A stretch of 10,838 nucleotides of DNA from Balneolales bacterium (GTDB lineage Bacteria; Bacteroidota; Rhodothermia; Balneolales; Natronogracilivirgulaceae): assembly GCA_007131625.1 (NCBI GenBank), contig SLQC01000398.1:1-10838 (forward strand), given 5' to 3'. The position numbers and the translations under genes were made by a program. The notes beneath the pieces were generated by a model. It was given only the letters and a program-made list of their open reading frames with translations. It made no database searches and was not told where the DNA came from. Numbering within the stretch: the stretch's first letter is position 1; each line of letters begins with the position of its first letter. Below are positions 7,205-10,838 of the stretch, piece after piece.

Positions 7205-7240
7205 ATTCAAGACTGTTTTCCAATGGAAAGCATCTTGAAT
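7205..7240 (+). terminator. Long hairpin directly after the universal stress protein stop codon
   Basis: ATTCAAGA (7205-7212) pairs with TCTTGAAT (7233-7240). Inside it, after a small internal bulge, GTTTTCC (7215-7221) pairs with GGAAAGC (7225-7231) around the loop AAT; one pair is a G-T wobble. The structure begins on the first base after the stop codon. No T-run follows, so it is either an atypical terminator or a 3' mRNA-stabilising stem-loop. Confidence 0.5.
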
Positions 7241-7279
7241 CTCTCGGCAAGTCATGGCTTGAGCTTTTGGGAAGACTAT

Positions 7280-7330
7280 AAACTGTGGCAAACTTGAAAC
7301 TGTGGCAAACTTGGACCTGTGACGAACTTG
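7280..7330. repeat. 17-bp direct repeat, three units, between convergent genes
   Basis: AAACTGTGGCAAACTTG occurs twice in direct contact (7280-7296 and 7297-7313). A third unit (7314-7330), GACCTGTGACGAACTTG, matches at 13 of 17 positions. The array lies between the convergent universal stress protein and FadL-type genes, with no open frame of its own. The degenerate third unit suggests an old array that recently duplicated its first unit. Confidence 0.75.
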
Positions 7331-7359
7331 GAACAGCCCTGATCGTGTATCCGCGTTAG

Positions 7360-8913
7360 TCAGAAACGAATCCGAAATCCCGCCATTGCGTGGAACCGGC
7401 CAACACTTTGATCGGCTGTTTCAATAAAAGTCACGGGAGCACTGGTAGCATCATCGACAATAATTCCAGTGCTTGCATCGACACTGTATAGGTCTTCCAT
7501 CGTTTCCCAAAAACCGTATTGTACCGCAAAGTCGAGGCTCATCCGCTGATTTAGTCCGATACCCAATCCCGCACTTACATACTGACGATTGTTATTTTCT
7601 AAATAGTCAACGGGATTGCTCACCCATGCCCATCCAACGCGTGGTTCAAATGACTCAAAGATTGTGACGGCCGCCCCGGCTCTGAAATCCCAGACATCGA
7701 GGAAGTTTTCATTAATAAAGTTATTCTCGTTGATCTGTATTTCCCGATCAACCGCATCAAAGCCACGAAGCCGGATACTGGAATAGTTAATTCGCTCGGC
7801 TGATGCAGATAATTTGACCAGAGGAAGGCCTTTCGAGGATGCACCCACAAGGATACGAGAAGGGGTTGTCACACTGTACGAGTACTTACCGTTGAGCTCA
7901 TCACTAAGATCAGGTCCAAATGTATCACTGTTATCGGTCAGCACCTCGCCGTCATGTGTCACCACATTCAGAAAACGGGTTTGAATAAAAGCATCGAACC
8001 GCTCCTCGATATTCCATCGGGTACCTGTAGTGTAGCTGACGCCGAGATCGACCATTGACAAGCCGTCATAAAGCAGTCCCACCCGGGCATTCAAACCTAC
8101 AGCATCCACTCTTATTTTTTCTTCGAAAAGTATCCGGTCGATATTGAATGTTCCGGATCCACTTTCTCCGGTATATAGCCGATGTCCATTGTCAAGCGGG
8201 GCATTTTCGATGAAAATTTGTTGAAACACGGAACGGGAGACGGGTACGCCGACACTTAGGCCAATGTAGAATTCCTCCTGAAATTCGGTAGCAAGAAACA
8301 GGCTGTATTCACCCGACTGTCCTCGTTGTGTGGTTTCGGCAAACTGATCGACACCCCAAAACTCGCCAAAATCAAAGACCGAAGTAAGCTGACCGTTAAA
8401 TTCATCAATGGCAAATGTATTGAATGCGATGTCACTGGTGTAATCGGTTAGAAACTGGTAGGTTCGGCTTGTCAGGTTATTATAGGCATTTACAGTAAAG
8501 GCGCTGTTGTAGTCGGCAGTCTGGACGTATCCGCCACCCATTACGAGGCTGCCGACGAGTGTCGGAAATTTATAGGCAAAACCGATATGTGTCAAACCGG
8601 TCTGATTGTCGTCAAAGGTACTTCGTTGACCGAGATATGTCGATTCCTGGGAGACATCCCGGATACCGACTCCCACGGTGAAAAAGCTGGCAGGCATTTT
8701 AGCGGCAACAGCAGGATTGACGAGATAGGATCCGAACCCCTGTAATTGTGAAACGGAAGAACTTCCCAGTGCAATACTATGAGCATCTTGTCCCGGAACT
8801 TGCTGCGAAAGCCGAAGTGCGTCAAAACTGTATTGTGCCAGTGTAGTGGAGACACCTGAAGCAACTATCAATGCCACCAGGGGTAAAAAGTGTTTCCAGG
8901 ATAGCTTACTCAT
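7360..8913 (-). CDS. OmpP1/FadL-type outer-membrane transport protein
   Basis: The product is 517 residues when started at the ATG at 8913. That start gives a proper signal peptide (MSKLSWKHF then LPLVALIVASG, with likely cleavage after TTLA at residue 26). The 34 residues added by the longer open frame have no signal character. The mature N-terminus carries the family pattern of an ALG(S/G) segment followed by an NPA motif (YLVNPAVAA, NPA at 66-68). The rest is alternating amphipathic beta strands rich in Gly, Tyr and Phe, ending in the outer-membrane signature FRIRF with a terminal Phe. FadL-type proteins form 14-stranded barrels that pass hydrophobic compounds such as fatty acids or aromatic hydrocarbons. 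The substrate here cannot be told from sequence. The 162-base gap upstream has a weak TTGTCT/TATTAC pair with 18-base spacing and no Shine-Dalgarno. The gene may instead be read through from the lipoprotein gene upstream. Confidence 0.82.
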   Translation of the reverse strand: MSKLSWKHFLPLVALIVASGVSTTLAQYSFDALRLSQQVPGQDAHSIALGSSSVSQLQGFGSYLVNPAVAAKMPASFFTVGVGIRDVSQESTYLGQRSTFDDNQTGLTHIGFAYKFPTLVGSLVMGGGYVQTADYNSAFTVNAYNNLTSRTYQFLTDYTSDIAFNTFAIDEFNGQLTSVFDFGEFWGVDQFAETTQRGQSGEYSLFLATEFQEEFYIGLSVGVPVSRSVFQQIFIENAPLDNGHRLYTGESGSGTFNIDRILFEEKIRVDAVGLNARVGLLYDGLSMVDLGVSYTTGTRWNIEERFDAFIQTRFLNVVTHDGEVLTDNSDTFGPDLSDELNGKYSYSVTTPSRILVGASSKGLPLVKLSASAERINYSSIRLRGFDAVDREIQINENNFINENFLDVWDFRAGAAVTIFESFEPRVGWAWVSNPVDYLENNNRQYVSAGLGIGLNQRMSLDFAVQYGFWETMEDLYSVDASTGIIVDDATSAPVTFIETADQSVGRFHAMAGFRIRF

Positions 8914-9075
8914 AAAAATATCAGGGTAAAAAGTGTGATTTCGAGTTGATAAACCCGTAATACCAATACTATTAAAATTCAGACAACAGGCGTACCCGTC
9001 ACTATTCCGTTTCAATTCAGAATGAGACAGGATACAACGCTACGAATACAAGAACTTGTCTGGTTTCCGGATCAG

Positions 9076-10092
9076 TTATCGACTGCGGGAGCCCGACGAA
9101 CTGCTGCTTGAACTCCTGCTGGTCGTTCCGCTGCTGCTGCGAGTGGTTGTGCTTCTTGTCGGCGTAGCTTGCGTTCCTCCGGTTGAGCTGCTGGACCGGT
9201 TGACCGTACCGCTGCTTCGTGAAGTTGTGCTGGATCGGTTAATGGTTCCACTGCTGCGACTGGTAGTCGAGCTTGACCGGTTAACGGTTCCGCTGCTGCG
9301 ACTGGTAGTTGAACTTGACCGATTAACAGTTCCACTGCTTTGAGTAGGTGACGTTCTCCGCACCGTTGTGCTTCCGGTGGAGCGTGTGGTGGTAGTACTT
9401 CTGTCATCACGCACGGTCGTCCCGGTAGTTCCGGTTCGGGTAACGGCCGTTCCACGATTAACTGTGGTAGCTCCGGTTCTGTTTACGGTGCCGGTTGTTG
9501 CAGAACTTCGTGCGACCGTAGTCCGGGCAGCATCTCTTGCGACAGTAGCGGATCGGGTAGCAGTTACACTACCAGTACTACGGGTAGTGCGAACTCTACT
9601 GGGAGAAAATCCGGTGACATTGCGGTAGTTATAGACTATGAAATAATTGGGGCCGTAAAATGAAGGACCACCCCACCCGTAATGGACCGGATATCGGTAA
9701 TAACTGCCATGTCCGTGCCAACTGTAGGGATGATACCAATAAGAGTTCCATGCCCAATCATAGTAACTGTGATAATAGTGGTGTCCGAAACCGTAGGAAA
9801 AACCGATACTCCAGGAAGAGTATGGCCGATACGGACGATGATAAGGGTAATATCCGAAGCCACTTCTTGAGTACATCCGATAGCGATTATAGTCTCTGAA
9901 ATAGTACTCCGCGTCGTAGAACCCGTCTCCGTATCCAAGATCGTAGAGATCCTGGTCCGTAGTGATTTCATCGACATACCGATCAGTGGTATAGCGAGTC
10001 GGACGTTCATCAACCACTTTCACTTGCGTATAGCAACCGGCAAGCAAAAAAACGGCGATTGTGCCTGTCAGAATAATCTTTGCGTGTGCCAT
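9076..10092 (-). CDS. Repeat lipoprotein with Tyr/His/Gly-rich and Ser/Thr/Arg-rich halves
   Basis: The product is 338 residues with a clear lipoprotein signal (hydrophobic IILTGTIAVFLLAGC, Cys20). Residues 21-70 are acidic and Tyr-rich. Residues 70-160 are very rich in Tyr, His, Trp and Gly (for example GHHYYHSYYDWAW and WHGHGSYYRY). From about 165 the composition switches to Ser, Thr and Arg with almost no other side chains. This half includes four copies of SSGTVNRSSSTTSR or close variants (252-306) and ends in a Ser run plus SGSRSR. Such proteins recur in Bacteroidota, where databases often mislabel them after eukaryotic low-complexity proteins. The function is unknown; an envelope-anchored, flexible, positively charged surface or adhesive protein is an inference. 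A good Shine-Dalgarno supports the start. It lies between rpoD and the FadL-type gene, all on the same strand. Confidence 0.8.
   Translation of the reverse strand: MAHAKIILTGTIAVFLLAGCYTQVKVVDERPTRYTTDRYVDEITTDQDLYDLGYGDGFYDAEYYFRDYNRYRMYSRSGFGYYPYHRPYRPYSSWSIGFSYGFGHHYYHSYYDWAWNSYWYHPYSWHGHGSYYRYPVHYGWGGPSFYGPNYFIVYNYRNVTGFSPSRVRTTRSTGSVTATRSATVARDAARTTVARSSATTGTVNRTGATTVNRGTAVTRTGTTGTTVRDDRSTTTTRSTGSTTVRRTSPTQSSGTVNRSSSTTSRSSGTVNRSSSTTSRSSGTINRSSTTSRSSGTVNRSSSSTGGTQATPTRSTTTRSSSGTTSRSSSSSSSGSRSR
9175..9339 (-). repeat. In-frame 42-bp repeats encoding 14-residue units
   Basis: Inside the lipoprotein gene, residues 252-265 and 266-279 are identical SSGTVNRSSSTTSR units. Residues 280-292 lack one Ser and have Ile for Val. 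Residues 293-306 are a fourth unit that diverges at its end. The DNA copies differ by synonymous changes, so the protein pattern appears to have been kept while the DNA drifted. The length change in unit three is exactly one codon. Confidence 0.85.
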
Positions 10093-10097
10093 AATAA

Positions 10098-10103
10098 CTC
10101 CTC
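10098..10103 (-). promoter_or_regulatory. Ribosome binding site of the repeat lipoprotein
   Basis: The minus strand reads GAGGAG five bases ahead of the ATG at 10092, a clear Shine-Dalgarno in a window where several genes have none. Confidence 0.65.
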
Positions 10104-10242
10104 GGTATTTGAACCTGCCTTCGGAAAAAAACTCATTTGCAATTTAAACCGTACACTTTCCTGCTTCTATAATGGAAAACGTAACCGTCAGGTGATTTCT
10201 TGCATCGTCGCCAATATCACAATGGCAACAGTTACAATATAC

Positions 10243-10262
10243 CAAATTTAAAGACAAATATA
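10243..10262 (-). promoter_or_regulatory. Two Bacteroidota-type TAnnTTTG boxes ahead of the repeat lipoprotein
   Basis: On the minus strand TATATTTG (10255-10262) and TAAATTTG (10243-10250) both match TAnnTTTG exactly, four bases apart. They lie in the 273-base gap between the rpoD stop and the lipoprotein. Neither has a convincing TTG/TTTG element at the expected upstream distance. A start here would give a leader of about 140-155 nt. Otherwise the gap holds A/T-rich sequence with no gene and no clear rpoD terminator. Confidence 0.4.
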
Positions 10263-10365
10263 CGCTTCTGTACTTCTTTTTACGTTTTTTACAAGTATTT
10301 GTTCACTCTAAACCGAAATAAAAAGCAGATATGACCATAAACTTTTACCTATCAACAACCTTGCA

Positions 10366-10838
10366 TCATCCGAGATATACCCGCAGAGCCAGGCTTCTGT
10401 TGTGATGCCGTAATTTCCGCAAAGCTTTTTCTTTGATCTGCCGGACCCGCTCCCGCGTAAGGTCGAATCGTTCACCGATTTCCTCCAGGGTCAGTGAATG
10501 TTCCCTGCCAATGCCGAAATAGAGACGAATTACCTCTGCTTCTCTTTTTGTCAGTTTTGAAAGAGCCCTTTCGATTTCGACTTTCAGGGATTCCCCCATC
10601 AGGTCGTTGTCCGGATCAGGGGTCTCTTCATTTTCAAGGACATCCAGCAACCTGTTGTCTTCTCCCTGGGCGAACGGAGCATCGACAGAAAGATGACGCC
10701 CCGAGATCTTAAGAGTATCGGATACTTCGGAAATTGTCATTTCAAGGCTTTCTGCAAGCTCTGAGGCGGAAGGAATCCGTTCGTACTCCTGCTCCAGTTT
10801 AGAGAGTTCTTTTCCAATCTTGTTTAATGCCCCGACAC
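10366..10838 (-). CDS. rpoD: Primary RNA polymerase sigma factor RpoD/SigA, C-terminal part
   Basis: The frame is open to the right edge, so the N-terminus is missing; 156 residues are visible. They begin in sigma region 3 (IPSASELAESLEMTISEV, then ISGRHLSVDAPF). Next come an acidic linker (NEETPDPDNDLM), region 4.1 (LSKLTKREAEVIRLYFGIG) and the region 4.2 helix-turn-helix LTLEEIGERFDLTRERVRQI, which recognises the -35 element. The protein ends in RVYLG, typical of the short Bacteroidota-type primary sigma. It directs core RNA polymerase to housekeeping promoters. The Met that opens the last 124 residues is internal, because homology continues upstream of it without a break. Assignment to the primary rather than an alternative sigma rests on the near-consensus region 4.2 and the SVDAPF...LLDVLEN linker. 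Confidence 0.93.
   Translation of the reverse strand, partial: VGALNKIGKELSKLEQEYERIPSASELAESLEMTISEVSDTLKISGRHLSVDAPFAQGEDNRLLDVLENEETPDPDNDLMGESLKVEIERALSKLTKREAEVIRLYFGIGREHSLTLEEIGERFDLTRERVRQIKEKALRKLRHHNRSLALRVYLG

Noticed and set aside
8914..9015. N-terminal extension of the FadL-type protein
   Set aside because: It would bury the signal peptide 34 residues inside the protein.
9048..9059. Dyad ACAAG-AA-CTTGT upstream of the FadL-type gene, with a similar ACAAGTATTTGT at 10291-10302, as a shared operator
   Set aside because: The arms are four to five bases and the second copy is imperfect; two such short matches in A/T-rich gaps are expected by chance.
9056..9343. 95-residue Leu/Val-rich + strand frame with internal repeats
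   Set aside because: It is the complement of the Ser/Thr/Arg repeat region; its repeats are the mirror of the real gene's repeats.

Overview
The window reads like a chromosomal segment of a free-living Gram-negative bacterium of the Bacteroidota / Rhodothermota / Balneolota group. This placement is an inference. It rests on the short Bacteroidota-like primary sigma factor C-terminus, a TonB-dependent receptor with an N-terminal carboxypeptidase-like domain, an OmpP1/FadL-type porin, several lipoproteins, start codons that often lack a Shine-Dalgarno sequence, and TAnnTTTG promoter boxes. There are no rRNA or tRNA genes, CRISPR arrays, insertion sequences or phage genes, and no gap between genes exceeds 300 bases.

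Left part (1-4394): the window opens with the tail of a PII-like signalling protein on the + strand. It converges on a three-gene minus-strand run: two paralogous lipoproteins (4157 to 3438, then 3421 to 2747) followed by a 772-residue TonB-dependent receptor (2546 to 228). The receptor has the sequence landmarks of the ZnuD-like group. The run looks like an outer-membrane uptake locus, possibly for zinc or another transition metal. A perfect 14-bp tandem repeat lies 58 bp ahead of the receptor gene, and a TTGACA-type promoter candidate lies ahead of the first lipoprotein.

Middle part (4395-7359): a DUF432-type gene and an MscS-family mechanosensitive channel form a minus-strand pair. A two-domain universal stress protein is divergent from them, so this is a small osmotic/general-stress neighbourhood. 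The universal stress protein gene ends in a long hairpin, followed by a 17-bp direct repeat in three units that sits between two convergent genes.

Right part (7360-10838), all minus strand: an OmpP1/FadL-type outer-membrane protein, then a lipoprotein with a Tyr/His/Gly-rich half and a Ser/Thr/Arg-rich half carrying 14-residue repeats, and finally the C-terminal part of the primary sigma factor RpoD, which runs off the right edge.

Most of the window is ordinary core genome. The parts most worth a second look are the two-lipoprotein/receptor locus, including a CxxCH motif in the receptor, the repeat in front of the receptor, and the two-composition repeat lipoprotein.
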